Shown piece after piece: positions 25,898 to 38,446 of a stretch of 64,000 nt of DNA. The translations under genes were made by a program, and so were the position numbers. The DNA comes from Lineus longissimus (Eukaryota > Nemertea > Pilidiophora > Heteronemertea > Lineidae), in assembly GCF_910592395.1 (NCBI RefSeq), contig NC_088313.1, forward strand, positions 17,376,437 through 17,440,436. The letters are read 5' to 3'. Each line of letters opens with the position of its first letter. Position 1 is the first letter of the stretch. Under the pieces are notes generated by a model. It worked only from the letters and a program-made list of their open reading frames with translations, was not told the DNA's origin and ran no database searches.

Positions 25898-26646
25898 AAT
25901 TTGGAGGGCTGTCAAGACACACATCGTCACACCATTTCTCTCATGATAACATTACTGGTAAAGCAATAGTGTGACAACAATGGCAGGAAGTAAATGGAAT
26001 GATTTGCATAAATGCATTAACATACATATAATACACATGCACATACTTATATTTTAACATGATCAAAACAAAGAAATTTCCTATTTTGAAGTAGGTTTGA
26101 TAAAACTGAAAGTAGTACTGTACATGTATTTTAACTTGGGACATATACCTCCATTGTTTACCAAGAATTTGGACAAATCAATCAACATAAAAAAACCCAA
26201 ACAAATATACACTTCCTGTTGAAGGTTTCCTGCATTCAAATGTTAGTTGTAAATACCATCTTTGAGATATCATTAGTTCAATCCTTATACAATATAAAAT
26301 AAAGCATCATTCAGTGTTATAAATACATGTATACAACAACAATCAGAATTAGATTGTCTATAAAGCTGAGCAAGAGAAGCAGACTGCAGCAGAAATGAAA
26401 TGTATTGTGCATAACTGCACATGGAAGTAATGCACTTCAATCAATCATCTTCTGTCAGTTAATTCCAAAACTCAATCAGTCTATCAATAACAGAAACAAT
26501 GGAATGTACAAAGGTCTTATCAGACTACGCTAGCGATTAGATCATAACTCAAGCAATTGATACAGATTTAACAACACTCACCATACAACACAATACAACC
26601 TAAGCTAAATACTCATATCATTCCCAAGGTTTAAATGATTTTTATG

Positions 26647-26760
26647 ACAGCGTGGCTGAGTGACAGAGTGTATCACTTGTGCAACAATTCACTAGAGTTC
26701 GAGTCTGAACAGACGACTCAGTTACATCACCGGACAACAAGAAAAAACCCTTGCAATTAT
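26647..26760 (+). repeat. tRNA-derived SINE-like relic
   Basis: GTGGCTGAGTGACAGAGTG resembles a polymerase III A box. About 40 bases on, AGTTCGAGTCT fits the B box consensus GWTCRANNC. No paired acceptor stem or clean cloverleaf is visible, so this is not a functional tRNA gene. Confidence 0.35.
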
Positions 26761-26775
26761 ACATTCCGGCATTCA

Positions 26776-26850
26776 TGTATGTGTATATTGTGTATACATG
26801 TGTACATTGTGTATACATGTGTACATTATGTACATTGTGCACATGTGTTT
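26776..26850. repeat. Short tandem repeat (GTGTACATTGTGTATACAT-like)
   Basis: A roughly 19-bp unit rich in TGTACAT and GTATACAT recurs three to four times. It is in the predicted 3'UTR of the adjoining - strand gene. Confidence 0.75.
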
Positions 26851-26906
26851 TACTCTGCCTGACAGCTTACAAGATTTTTAGATATGATAATATTATTGTC
26901 ATGGAG

Positions 26907-29900
26907 TCATTTCGGAATTATCTCGTCCCCTTCAATGGAATCTTTTGGTGTATCTGTTTCCGTTGCCGCGGTAACAATGGGCGGAGGCAAAGTGGGCGGA
27001 GCTTGTGAGGTGCTGGCCGAATTACATGTAGGTGAAATGACGGGTGGACTTCTTGATGACTCCGTCATTTGATTAGAATTAAGGGCACAAGTAACGATGT
27101 CTGGTGGTGCAGAAGGATGTAAAGGTGGGACAGTCGCATCAGTTCCTAAAGGCTGAAGCACCATATCTGAATGACTCATCCCAGCAACAGGAGGAGATAA
27201 TACTGTCTGTGTCAACTGACCATTGGGATTTTCATCAGGTGCAATTTCCGTCCTGGATCGTGGATCCACGACAGAATAGGGTGGCACCGTGAGTAAAGTG
27301 GTGCTACCGTTATTATTATCTGCAACAATTGAGTCATAAGATGGCGGCATTTCATACAAAGAATCGCCGATGAAACCTTCATTGACGACAGCTTGGTATG
27401 GTGGTGGCATCATGTCTGGCGCCGTGTGTGAAATCGAAAAAACGGGTGATTGTCTTGTTTCCCGACGTTCCCGGCGTTGCCGGCGTCGTTCGCATCTTCG
27501 CTGTTTTGTAAACTTGCATATGAAGACGGATAAAGTGCAGACGAGGATGAGACAACAGATGACACCGAAGATGATGCCCAGAATTCCACCAATAGACACT
27601 CCAGCTGAAATCAGCGAAGGGAAATCATAAACAAACATGGATAATAGAAATGTGAGCTGGAGATCCTGTTCATTTACTCTTTGGAACATGCTGGTGTGTT
27701 ATTACAGTCACTAAGATGGTTTTGACATAACAAAGTTTCATCTGTTCATTGGATTCAAATTCTTGGGATCGTCTAAAGTTTCACTCATCTCCACCCGTCC
27801 TTCTTCAAGGCAACAGTCATAGTGGCTTGCTTGTCAACTCAGCACACTGGTGGGACTTGGCTGTTAGGAGAATGCAACAGGCATTTTAAAATTCCAATTT
27901 CAACCATAACCAGAGGTCATTATAGAACATATGAACAGAAGGGGACCTTAATGGATACTCACAGGTGCAGTTAGAATAAATGGGATCCTCATCCGTGTTA
28001 TCACCGCAGTCATCCACACCGTTACACTTCAAGTCACTGTAGATACAGTGACCATTCGCACAAAGGAAATTATAAGACGGGCAACGAACACCTGCAACGA
28101 TTAAGGATAAAGTTATGGGCAAAGTCAGCAGTTTTGATGCTGTTATGCTCGAGGTTGCCTCAAGACACTACTGTCTTGGGCCGCTTGAACAGCTGACTGC
28201 AGGAATGGTTCAAATGGCACACAATTTGACCGTTACTCTTAAGACAGTGAGGTTGCATTACAGCCGTACAACATGAGCTATTAGTCAATTCTTTGAGAAA
28301 GTTTGTAACACTTGTTACAAAGTGACTGCACAAAACAACTGATGATATACTACAACATAAGAAAAGCCACATCACCAAAGGTGAATTTTTTCACAGTCTG
28401 TGAATTAAGACTTGTTGGACAGAAAATTTGACGCATAAAATTTCTCAAAGCGTCAAGGAATACTCACCAGTGCAATTTGCAAAGAGGCTTTCTTCATCCG
28501 AGTTATCCTTACAATCATCATACCCATCACACTTATCCGTCTGCTTCACACAGTTGCCATTATAACAAAGAAACTGATGTGGCTCTCCACAGAATGACGT
28601 CTGGGTTGTGGGGGCCATCGTGCATGGGCCTTCTCGGAAATAGATGTCATCGATGTAGACCCTGACTGAGCCAATGTTGAAGAAGTCACCATAGGGCCAG
28701 ACGGTTAGAACAATCTGAAATTTAAGATAAATAATATTTTAAAAACAGCCGATGAGTAAAGTTTTCATATGGTTTCCATACTGAGATGACTGATAGTTTT
28801 GATCACCCTCCAATATTACCAAGAATGAATCTAGTATGAAGATACCCTATCAAACACTGCCGCACCTTATATGCAGAATAGACTTTCGGTATATCCAACT
28901 CGTATAGATCCCAGCCATTTGTGACGCCAAATATCTGAGCAATCTCATGTTGGTAAGTATTGTCCTCCAAGTAATCCACGGTTATCTTCGTCTTGGCCGT
29001 CTTGCTGTACTTGAATTTGAGGCATTTGGGTTCCTTGATGTTGTGGGTGATAAAACCCGACTCGATGGAGGCACCGCCAAGCTCCGGGGAAACTGACGAC
29101 TTGGAAACAGTACCCATGGCAACGTTACCAGATGACCAAGACAGGAATGATGGCTGCGGAACTACACTGAAAGCCTTGGCCATTTCCCACCCGCATTTCC
29201 CATTTTCAAATGTACAGGAAAAATCTCCTGAAAAAGAGATAACAAACATGCAAGGCAAGTTCAATGGAGAATGATGGTGGGATATGAATCTAAGATCATA
29301 GTTACCTGCAACTGGTTTCTCTTTTAATCCAAGAACAATAATTGATTAGTTTAGGGCAAAAAATATAACTGATAGCCAAGTAGAGGAGGAGAAGTGTATT
29401 CATCATGTTAATTTTTAACATATCGTAATTCCAGGAGTGGTTATTCTTGCTTTTGGAGAGATCAGTCAAGGCAAATATAACACAATAACAAAGGACTTTC
29501 AACTTACTTCTGACACACTGTCCATCGAGAATACTGATATCATCTAGAGCCATGTCACTGGTATAACTCTGACCCCTGGTGCCCATAAATCGTAACTGAA
29601 ACAATAACAGAAATACCTACACGTATGAGCAAAATATATCAGACAAGCTCGCTTACAGATTGTTGCTATGAGTAAAGTTGAAAACAAAGCCGTGCCAATC
29701 AGGATGGTGGCCACAAAGGCCCCCAGACTGGCAGAATTCAATACTTCCATCACCAATCATTTTACTTGTTAGGCAGTTTACAATGGGTAGAGGAAGATCA
29801 AGGTAGTTTGGCGCCAATTTTCCTCCAGTGCAGCTCCATATTAAGTGGGAACAACAAAAACGTTTTTTTCTTGAAAAGATCAGAATGTCGTTTACTGCAT

Positions 29901-32900
29901 TCTTGCATGCAGCCCTTCAATTTGAACTGTGGTTTATTCCTGTCACATGCACTCACCTCATATTGATCCACTGTCTGGGAGCCAACAAGGTCAATCTGGG
30001 CAACCTGCCACATGTCAATCTGGTTCCCCTTAGCATACCAGACTGTAACCCAGGTTAAAGACTGGGAGACGTTCTTCATCTGTAGTTCTAGCGTTCCCAT
30101 ATATTCACCCCACATGTGGTACCAGAATTGAAAGCACTTGGTTTGACGGGGCTGGATGTTAATGGCCGGCACAACCAGGGTGTCCATTCGCCCCACAGCA
30201 ACGTAGGATGCTTCAAAATACACAAAACTAGAATCTGGAAAGAAACACAACATTTCAAACCTACAATTTACATGAATAGATCATATTTTACAGTCGAGTC
30301 CTTACAATACATGTATACTTCCTCTCATTCAAGATAAGACCAAATCATACTCCTTTATACTCCTCAATAGGGAACTGGATGTAAGCCTCTGGTTATTAAA
30401 GTGCATAGTTAGCTTGAGCGCACGGCTTGAGAGGAAAAGAGGTGCAGTTTGTGTGCGGGATAATTGCCCAACGAAAAGAATCCTACTTACATCGATATGT
30501 CATTCCTGCCATGAGCGTATGATCAAAGGATGGACCTGTATTTTTTGAGGGCGTTTTCCCTGAATAAAGTTTCCATAACTTTGCATTAGATCTCTTGTAT
30601 TCACAGGTGTTGAAATCAAATGTACAGCCAACTTGAGACAGACCTAAAATGGACAATATTCGTGATATTTACCAGGCATTCTGGTTGAGACTTATCAAAG
30701 ACCAATTAGGATGAATGCAAGTTGTGTATATCATCAAACTTGTATGCAATCTGAATATACAAAAGTATTCTTTTACAAAATGTGATTCATCAATATGAAT
30801 CCATTACATAATTTCAATCGATTGCTGGATAGATGTAATACAATCTCAAACTTGAACTTGAAGTCAAAACATCGCGTAACCTCGCATGATATCAGATACC
30901 TACACTGGCATTGTTTCTGACTACACTGAGCATGCTCATACGTTTCATCGGAGCCATCTGGACAGTTTTTGATACCATCACAGAGCTGACGACGAGGGAT
31001 ACACTGGGCGGATGTGAAACACACAAACTCATCCTTGTGGCAAGGCGCTGAAATTAATCGGGAAAGTGGAATTAGCTTCTACACAAAAAACTAAGTACAT
31101 ATTCAAAATCCATATTTGAAAAGAGTGAAAATTGTGTGAGGGATTTCTTTTCATAATCCATTTAAAAATGAACATGATGCACAGCAGTTTTGTACACAAA
31201 CCGTTTATTTTCTTACCTGTTGGTACAGAGTGACATTTACAAGTGGGACAACCCCGCTCATCATATATTGCTCTGTATGTTCCACAAGTGAGATTATGAC
31301 ACTGGCTCGGACATAAACTGGACTGGAGGGCCGTATTTGCCCATGATATGTTGTAAGTTGCATAGAACCCTGGAAACCGGGATGTGATATCTGCCTTGAA
31401 AATAACCTCGACACGGAGGGAAGATGTCAGATCTGAAAAAAAACAAGTTTAAAGAAGATGCAATACATATATTCTAACTAATTCTAAAGGAAAGTCATGG
31501 ATGTTAGAATTGGCAGTACAAAACTAGCAAAGGAAAGGACTTTGGCCAGACATGGCCAAGATTAGCATGGTGTGCACGCTCATTGGCATTACTCCTGAAT
31601 CAGTCAAACACAGGAATCAATAAAACTTTTTTAGACTAGAATTGGTGCAGGGAACTTACAGCAAACTGTGGGCCAGGTTGAGAGGTCAAACGATGGTGGT
31701 TCAACTGTCAATCCGAGGGGTCCAATGGTGTTGTTACCACACAATCTCGGGCCGCCGTAATCGATTTGCAAATAGTCATAACTGCACTTTTCGTGACGCT
31801 CGATGTCGAAGCGATGGAAGGTGAGGCACAGGCGATATATTGTACGGCTCGACTTATAAGAGAAGGGGAACTTGTAATGACACTTGACATCATTCATGTA
31901 GCTGTAGGGGTAGTTTGGACTCGTTATCACCCCGCTTTTGACACCCTCGGGTAAGGTGACATTGCAAGCTGGAATTATCGTCCCTGGAAGTACAAAGAGC
32001 TACCGGTATATACACAGGCCTCTCAATTACATGATTCCTACACTGTATAACGGTGTAGGCCGTACAGGATGTCCCCAAGTTAGGTCTATTTATTTATTTA
32101 TTTTTTAATAATATGACCCCCTGAAGCATTTTTTGACCCCTAACGTAACCAAATCTCATCCAAATGGCCTAATTTTATAGTTTTACCCTAAAATTATGAT
32201 TTTTCAGAAGTATGTGGTGATATCAGTCACTAACTTTGATTTATGACGTCGCTGTTCAGGCAAATTGGCGCGATGAAATGTCCCCAAATTAAGCTAAAAA
32301 GCAAAAAAACATGTCCCCCAAAATAGGCTAAAAAAATACAGGGTGTAGAGGTCCCACGTAATTGAAAGGCCTGATACAGGCGTTTTACCTAATAATCATG
32401 GAGCATTTTAAACAGAATCTGATCAGTTAGATGGTACCAGACGGAGGCCAGTTTACAAAACAGGAGTCATGTGTCAAATATTTGGAATTTATTCATTTCA
32501 ATCAACTGACTAAGACAGGAATGTCACATATAGACAAAGTACAGTAGAACCTCTCTATTTATAAAACTTAAAAGATTAAAAAATCCTTTGGGACTGACAA
32601 CTGGCTTCACTAATTTACATTTTATGGCACATTTATCATACATGTGTGTGTATGGACAAGGCTGTGAGTAGAATAGTAGTTAGTCCTGCAGTGAGAATGG
32701 CAATCTCACAAGTAACATGGTTTCTTGTGGTTTGAATTTGAGATTTGCATAAAATATTTGGTCAGTTAGTAATAAGTCATAACTATTTTATAGCACAGAT
32801 TCGTGTCATCAGTATTTTACAGAGTAATATGTACACATTTTGTAGTACTAGAATACATACATGTATTATGTGCATCGCACACTTGATCTATTGCAAATGC

Positions 32901-33067
32901 AAGAATCATGATCTGTCTGTGGTCATAAAGTATTGATCACCAACCATATAATATGTTTGACAGACTGACTCACGTCATCAAGCAAATACTTTGTCCACGA
33001 ATATGAGTCAACATCGTCCATTGTTACCTGCCACTGCCACGGCCAATATCGTGATTATCAAAGGCAT
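26907..33067 (-). CDS. Type I membrane protein: CUB, antistasin-like, LDLa, MAM, MAM, LDLa, LDLa, TM, PPxY tail
   Basis: Eleven - strand exons (33028-33067, 31660-31983, 31217-31432, 30904-31047, 30491-30643, 29957-30234, 29508-29595, 28866-29227, 28468-28714, 27963-28091, 26907-27604) join in phase to 892 residues. The short hydrophobic [14 protein letters not shown] is the signal peptide. A CUB domain ([20 protein letters not shown]) runs to about 145. An antistasin-like Cys cluster ([18 protein letters not shown]) lies near 170-187. LDLa 1 is at 195-235, with [13 protein letters not shown]. Two MAM domains lie at about 246-412 and 417-567 ([30 protein letters not shown]). LDLa 2 and 3 are at 573-612 and 619-658. 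The membrane segment is at about 664-690, followed by an Arg-rich stretch. The Pro/Ser-rich tail has PPPY (Tyr731), PPSY (Tyr751) and VPPY. PPxY motifs bind WW domains of Nedd4-type ubiquitin ligases. The architecture suggests a surface receptor or adhesion molecule; ligand unknown and no orthologue recognised. Confidence 0.9.
32015..32373. mobile_element. Inverted-repeat DNA element with ATACA target duplication
   Basis: CAGGCCTCTCAATTACATG at the left is mirrored by CACGTAATTGAAAGGCCTG at the right, and both subterminal zones share a CTACAC(C/T)-CTGTAT stretch and GTCCCC motifs. ATACA occurs directly on each side (32010-32014 and 32374-32378). The interior is AT-rich and non-coding. It sits in the first intron of the - strand receptor gene. 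Confidence 0.7.
32542..32620. mobile_element. pogo-like element relic
   Basis: CAGTAGAACCTCTCTATTTA followed by TCCTTTGGGACTGACAA matches the left half of the element at 15390. The right end is not recognisable. Confidence 0.55.
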
Positions 33068-35879
33068 GTTTGTTATATAGATCAATAGCATAAAACTAGA
33101 ATAATATTTTAAAACAGGAAATTTGGAAAAAGAGAAATCAAATGCACAGATTGCTTAGCGTGGTGTGTCTGCATCAAATATTCAATACTCTGGTCTCACT
33201 GATCTAAGACTCTTCCTCTCGAAATCAAGTTTGATATTATGCACACGGCTGTTCCACATGATGCAACATGTTCACTGAATATAGACCATGAAAGGGTTAA
33301 GCCACACCAAGTTGTCTGACATGTCTGATGGTCATGTTTCTGTTTGGCCTAATATTTCGATTTTGTAGTAATTGATCTTACAGGTCTTAGATTAGTGAAA
33401 CCACAGCAATTTTTCACATGTGTGAGCTGCATAGGACAACACACTGAGTGACTGACCAGGAAAGAACAGAACCCAATGTTAGCATTTTTCTTTGAATCAA
33501 TATGAAAACTGGAACATGAACGATAAGTGGTTTGTGACTTGGCATGGGCTAGATAAATAAACCTGTGATGTGACCAGGAAGATACCCCATTTTGTGGAAC
33601 ACTGCCCAAAGAAAGAATGAAACCTGTTCTCCAGTGGCTGTACAAAGCAATTCATAGAATAACGGTCCAACAACGACACACTCAGAGGCAAGACTCATTG
33701 TTATAGCAATACCCCTGATCACACAAGAACTATGTCAGGTACCTGTGTCCTATTGTGGGCAATCCGTCAGCATCCCGCCGCAACAGATGGCACTAACTGT
33801 TTTTCTTTTGAGTCAGGGTTCAACACAATAGAGGTATTTCAGGGTCTTGGATGTCTCAGTGATCTTATCAGGGCCACCTAAGTGGTAGGACAAATATGTG
33901 TAGAACAATATTTGAAATTGAACAAATGTGACATTTGGTCAATGCAGAGGTTCTATTTTCATGTTCGGTATAATCAGTTTTTGGGCTGCTTGAGTCATGT
34001 GAGTGGCACAGTAGAAACATCCGTGCCAATCACCTCTGATGTCTGGGTTCAATTCTATGCCCAGTCAGTCCTGATACACTCATGCATTTGTTAACTCTCT
34101 TCTGCGGTCAGTGATGATGAAAATGGATGGTACAAGACATGCAAGAAGGCCATAGGAAACCATCAAGATCAGGAAACAAAAGCTGTCACAAAGTCGAGAT
34201 GGGGAAGGTCTCAATCAATCAATCAATACAGAGTCTTGTATAGCACCAGATCCACCATGGAAATGGTGCTCAAGGCGCTGTTAAAAAGTTCACAAATGTC
34301 TACAAAAACAGGGGTCCTTTTAGTATCTTTTTGAAAATGTCCACAGACTCTGATTCCCTGATGTTCCTTGGAAGTTCATTCGAGAGTCTGGGTGCACTGA
34401 CACTAAAGGCCTTCTCACAACCACAACGTTTGGATACAGGCACGGCCAACAGCAATTGTTCAGCTGAACGAAGTGACCGCCCTGGCTTGTACACAGTCAG
34501 AAGATCCCTGATGTAGCTGGGAGCCTGGCCATTCAAGGCCTTGAAAGTCAGCAGCAGAACCTTGAAAACCACATGGGACTAACTGCCAATGAAACGATGG
34601 TTCAACCTGTTACAACTTGCAAGGCCTATCTCCATGCATACGCAGTTGAGAGCGTCACTGATGAAGCAGTTGTTGGATTTCTACCTGTATGAAAGTTTTT
34701 GTAAGCTAATGAATAATACTGTCTCACTTTAAAGTTTTGAAAGCTACTTTGGAATGATTTTGACGGAGGTAAGTTTCTGTAAGAACAAAATGGTGATTGA
34801 AACTTACCGCTTATTCCCCGACTACTTGATAACAGTATCCATAGCAATGGCACCACAACACATGGTATGAGATGACAGATTGGACGGAGTTGCATGACAA
34901 GGCGAGAGGATGTAAATACTACAGGAGTCAAGGAGTAGCTAATCACATTTAGCTTCAAAATCAGTGAATGCTACATGAAGCCTTGGTGTCACACCCAATT
35001 CTAGTCTATAGTTGTTATGGTGAGCCTTCTCCTGTTAGATCTTGGAAATAATTGTGTATTCACTCCAGCTATTTTTTTCTCCTATTCTGATATCCTCTCC
35101 TACCAGAAGACCAATAAACGTCTTGAGAAAAGCCTAAAATATGAATAAAAGAATACATGTGTAAATGTAAGTTCTTACACTACAGATCAATTTCAAAGCA
35201 AATTTCTTTGGAGGGAGCAATAGATGGAGATACTGTTCCACTAAAAAGAAAAGGAGTATGATAACTAACAAAGGCCCAGTTCTAGAAGGCTCTTCATTGA
35301 CAAACGTTTCTGACAAACAAAATCTATGGATGTCATTTTCATAAACGTTTCTGACAACGGCAACCTAGCTCAGAGCTTGTCCTTCGCCTTGGGCTTGAAG
35401 ATTAAGTCGTTATCGGAATTGATTGATCTTACACTGTTTTTGGGTTAGCCAGACAAAAACAGGACAACAACAATACTCTGTCTAGTGTCTAGGCCTATAA
35501 TTACACAGTCACACTTGCATGCACTGAATCACTATAAGTATATAACTACGGTACGTTTTTGACATGGATGATGTCAATATGGATACCAAGATCTGTTTAA
35601 ACATACCTTTAGTGATCAAAGGAACTTGTCCTGTTACGTATCCGACATTTCCAAGCTTCCTTAATCGGGAAATAAGACTTGACAAAAGAGAAAATCATAA
35701 AAATGGAAAACCAGGTCAGTATGATTTGTTTAATTGGTGAGGTAACAACATCATTCACCGAAGCATGGAGAATAACCATGGCATAGAAACGAATCTGAAG
35801 GTAATAATATGATATATCAGAAGCAATTTCGAATGATCAAAATAACTGTTTCTTTCATTCTTTCAGTTCATTCAGACCA
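33068..35879. other. Spacer upstream of the CUB/MAM/LDLa gene and BBIP1
   Basis: No coding exon recognised except a LINE relic at 34222-34572. On the - strand a CACTAAAG/gtatgt donor at about 35609 could close a 5'UTR exon of the receptor gene, which would place its promoter a few hundred bases from that of BBIP1. This is inference from one splice motif. Confidence 0.3.
34222..34572 (-). pseudogene. Non-LTR retrotransposon (LINE) relic, C-terminal end of pol with TCAA tail
   Basis: The - strand frame reads FKVLLLTFKALNGQAPSYI, RDLL, then EKAFSVSAPRLSNELPRNIR and FKKILKG. This is the conserved C-terminal region of CR1/L2/jockey-type pol. A stop lies just upstream in frame. Downstream the element ends in GGCGCTGT-like sequence and a (TTGA)n microsatellite (TCAA on the + strand, near 34215), typical of a LINE 3' end. 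Confidence 0.8.
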
Positions 35880-35899
35880 ATTAGAATCGCCAGAAAATT

Positions 35900-35960
35900 G
35901 TATTACCGCTAGTACATTTCAGCTCTCCTGTGTTAATTCCGTGTTAATCGAATAATGAAG
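35900..35960 (+). other. Candidate 5'UTR exon of BBIP1 with an upstream ORF start
   Basis: AATAATGAAG/gtaaga is a good donor at 35960. The next acceptor, ttttgcag at 36318, opens the coding exon. Joining the two creates a 13-codon upstream ORF (MKIKLEVSSIIKI) that ends ahead of the BBIP1 ATG. The left border of the exon is not determined. Confidence 0.4.
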
Positions 35961-36362
35961 GTAAGAAAATTGCTTGTTGTTTACAAATGGCCGACTTGTA
36001 AAAAATTACATTGCCGACCAAAAGTGCTTACTATTTGCTTGGGTTTTGATGCTTTGCAAGTGAGTTTTACACTTCTAAATGCATGTGTTATATTGACTTG
36101 TATACCAAGTTAGCCTTATAACTAAATGTGTCAGTGAATTCCACACAGGTATCTTGATTTTTGATCTTCACAAATGAACGAAATTATTGAATCTCAAAAT
36201 TCCTCACGATGCATGAATGTCATGACATTTTCGTGTAAGCTAAGGCATTGTTGTCTTGGTTGTCTTGAATCACAATCAATCATCTTTAAGTCTTTTAAGA
36301 TCATTGTTGTTTTTGCAGATTAAACTTGAAGTTTCTTCAATCATCAAGATTTGAATTGAAAT

Positions 36363-36653
36363 ATGGCAGAGCAAGGCCAAGGAAGTGGCAATGCCTTCAA
36401 AGAAATTCTTCCCAAGACTGGAATGCTGTACCAAGAAGATGTGCCTTCTACAGTACTTTGTAAACCAAAACTGATGCCGCTAAAATCAGTGACGTTAGAA
36501 AAACTGGAGAAAATGCAACAGGATGCTCAGAACACTGTGAAACAGCAGGAGTCGCAGAATGAAACTTTACAGATGCGACTTGGAGCTGCAGCTAATATGG
36601 GACCAGAATCATCTGGTTATGATGGAGGCTATGACAGCTTAAAGATTGAGTAG
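36363..36653 (+). CDS. BBIP1: BBSome-interacting protein 1 (BBIP10/BBS18-like)
   Basis: A single coding exon of 96 residues; the transcript exon starts at 36319 after a clear acceptor. The core [20 protein letters not shown] then [20 protein letters not shown] followed by [12 protein letters not shown] matches the short BBIP1 family, where an LCKPKLLPLKS-type stretch is invariant. BBIP1 is the smallest subunit of the BBSome, the coat that moves membrane proteins in and out of cilia, and also affects tubulin acetylation. The C-terminal Gly/Tyr tail ([14 protein letters not shown]) is less conserved. An ATTAAA signal lies at 37175. Confidence 0.87.
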   Translation: MAEQGQGSGNAFKEILPKTGMLYQEDVPSTVLCKPKLMPLKSVTLEKLEKMQQDAQNTVKQQESQNETLQMRLGAAANMGPESSGYDGGYDSLKIE

Positions 36654-38322
36654 AAATGTGGATACTTGGAGAGCTACAGTAAATGCTCTGCGGACAGTGG
36701 AGGACATTCTGCTGGTTTACTTCAGGAGAACTCCTTTTAGTCCATTGCAATCAAGAGCGTCCTCATCAAAGCAAAATGGGTTGAGAAGAAAAGTGGGGAA
36801 CCCTACTCTACAACCACTTAGACGTTCTTTAATAGGGTATCCGCTAAATTACGGGTGCTGCTTCATACATATAGCGCTGACTGTCACTATTTGGTTTATG
36901 GCATTGTTGTGACAGAGATGTGACATCAATTTTGACTGAGTTTTAACATCATTTTGATGCAAACCCTAGTGGAAAATCAGTGGCACCTATTGGAATGCCA
37001 ATATCGCTGTGTCCTCAGATGATCATGGTCAACTCTGAAGAGGACTGTTAGATTGTCATTCTATGAACAAAACTATTATTGTCATGACTTGAATTTCTGG
37101 TCAACTGGGAAGGTCATGTACATTGTCTCTTCAGGAGGTCTTTCTGTCTAATGCATGTATGAAAATCTATTGATATTAAATATTTATGGCATTACTTTGG
37201 TCTTAATCATTTATTGATGCTGTTCATCCTCAAGTATCTTACGATGTCCAAAGTCTGCAATACTGATTTCATGGGCAATGTTCTAACACCTCCTGCCTGA
37301 TAAATTGGTGTTGACAATGTCACAGCCAAGCCCCATTAAAAATATGTATAGAGTTAAGAGAAGGGTGCTCTATTTTGGTTTCTTTTTTCTTGGCAGTGTG
37401 CAATTTAGAATATTGAGACGAAGTCTGGACTTGCCTATCCTCAAGACATATGACCCAACCAGTTTCATCTTCGTTTTACTTCAGTGGCATTGCTGCAGAC
37501 TCCATCAGTCCTTCTGGCGAGTGCCTCGTTTGTAATGAACTGAAGGGCAACGTTTCAATGTTGCAAAATCTCCCAAACATGGGGACAATATCGCAGGGAC
37601 AGTTCTTTCAACAATTATGTTCACACCCTTGGAACATTCTCAGTCCGGCACAACCAAGGGAATCGTCGCTCGGTGTCCAGGATGACCTTGCCCATATTCT
37701 TCAAGTGTAACGCTGTCTTAGTCATAAACAACACAGAGACAACGCAAAGATTTTCTCGACGGCCGATAAAACACGTCCAGATTACAGAGACTAGGATGAG
37801 GTCCAGGCGGTGTTAAAGGAGACTATTGACAGAGGTCGGATGGGCCAGATTAAGATACACGGCGAACGCGTCAAAAAGCAACTTAGTACGGGGGGGGGTC
37901 CAAATCAAACCAAATCAAACTCCCAGGATATTTGGCATCTTGCGACTTTCATATCATCTAGCTCCTGCAGATGATATGGTGTGTTTGACGCCATGCTGGG
38001 CGTCTGGAGGGGCTAAAGATCCCTCGGCCGTTGTAGCGACGTTTCGGCGCTCCAATAAAAAAGACTAAGAGAAGAATATCAAAATATCAGAGAGGTTTAT
38101 TATCAGAGAACTGCCTCATGTCCTTATAAGTTTGTCCATTTAACTAAAATACAGTATATAACACATGAATGGGCTCATAGAAAGTACATAACACCAGCAG
38201 TTCAGGAAACACTAGATTACCAGAGTTGTTTGATCATGACTGCAACGGTTCCCAACTGTGATGTTATATTTCACCCTGACAGTTGGGAGTCGTATACCGT
38301 CAGGAAGAAGTCAACAACTCTA

Positions 38323-38446
38323 CACTCTTAGCAACAACGGTTGGGGTTTAGACCCTTTACTATGATGTGCTAACCGCATGTTTTTTTAGCGAACTCTTAG
38401 AGACTTTTCAGAATCTCAAAAGGGACAAAATCAATTCTAAGAGTGT
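38323..38446. mobile_element. Short MITE with CACTCTTAG / CTAAGAGTG ends
   Basis: CACTCTTAGCAACAACGGTT at the left and ATTCTAAGAGTG at the right form short inverted ends about 124 bp apart, with GGTTTAGACCC inside. No coding capacity. The family is uncertain. Confidence 0.55.

Larger units (their letters stand above)
24310..26906 (-). other. Probable 3'UTR and spacer of the CUB/MAM/LDLa gene
   Basis: AT-rich stretch with no gene-like exon. Downstream of the - strand stop at 26907, the best canonical signal I see on that strand is AATAAA at 24521-24526, which would give a 2.4-kb 3'UTR. It contains the 201-bp tandem duplication and a tRNA-like relic. The extent is inferred. Confidence 0.4.

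Noticed and set aside
25504-25899. Open frames of 131 and about 65 codons on both strands
   Set aside because: They come from one stop-poor unit present twice in tandem; no domain, start context or splice support.
26647-26720. Functional tRNA gene
   Set aside because: Box-like motifs are present but the acceptor and anticodon stems do not pair; better read as a SINE-type relic.
36646-36912. 88-codon frame overlapping the end of BBIP1
   Set aside because: It overlaps the BBIP1 stop in another frame, lies in the 3'UTR and resembles no family.
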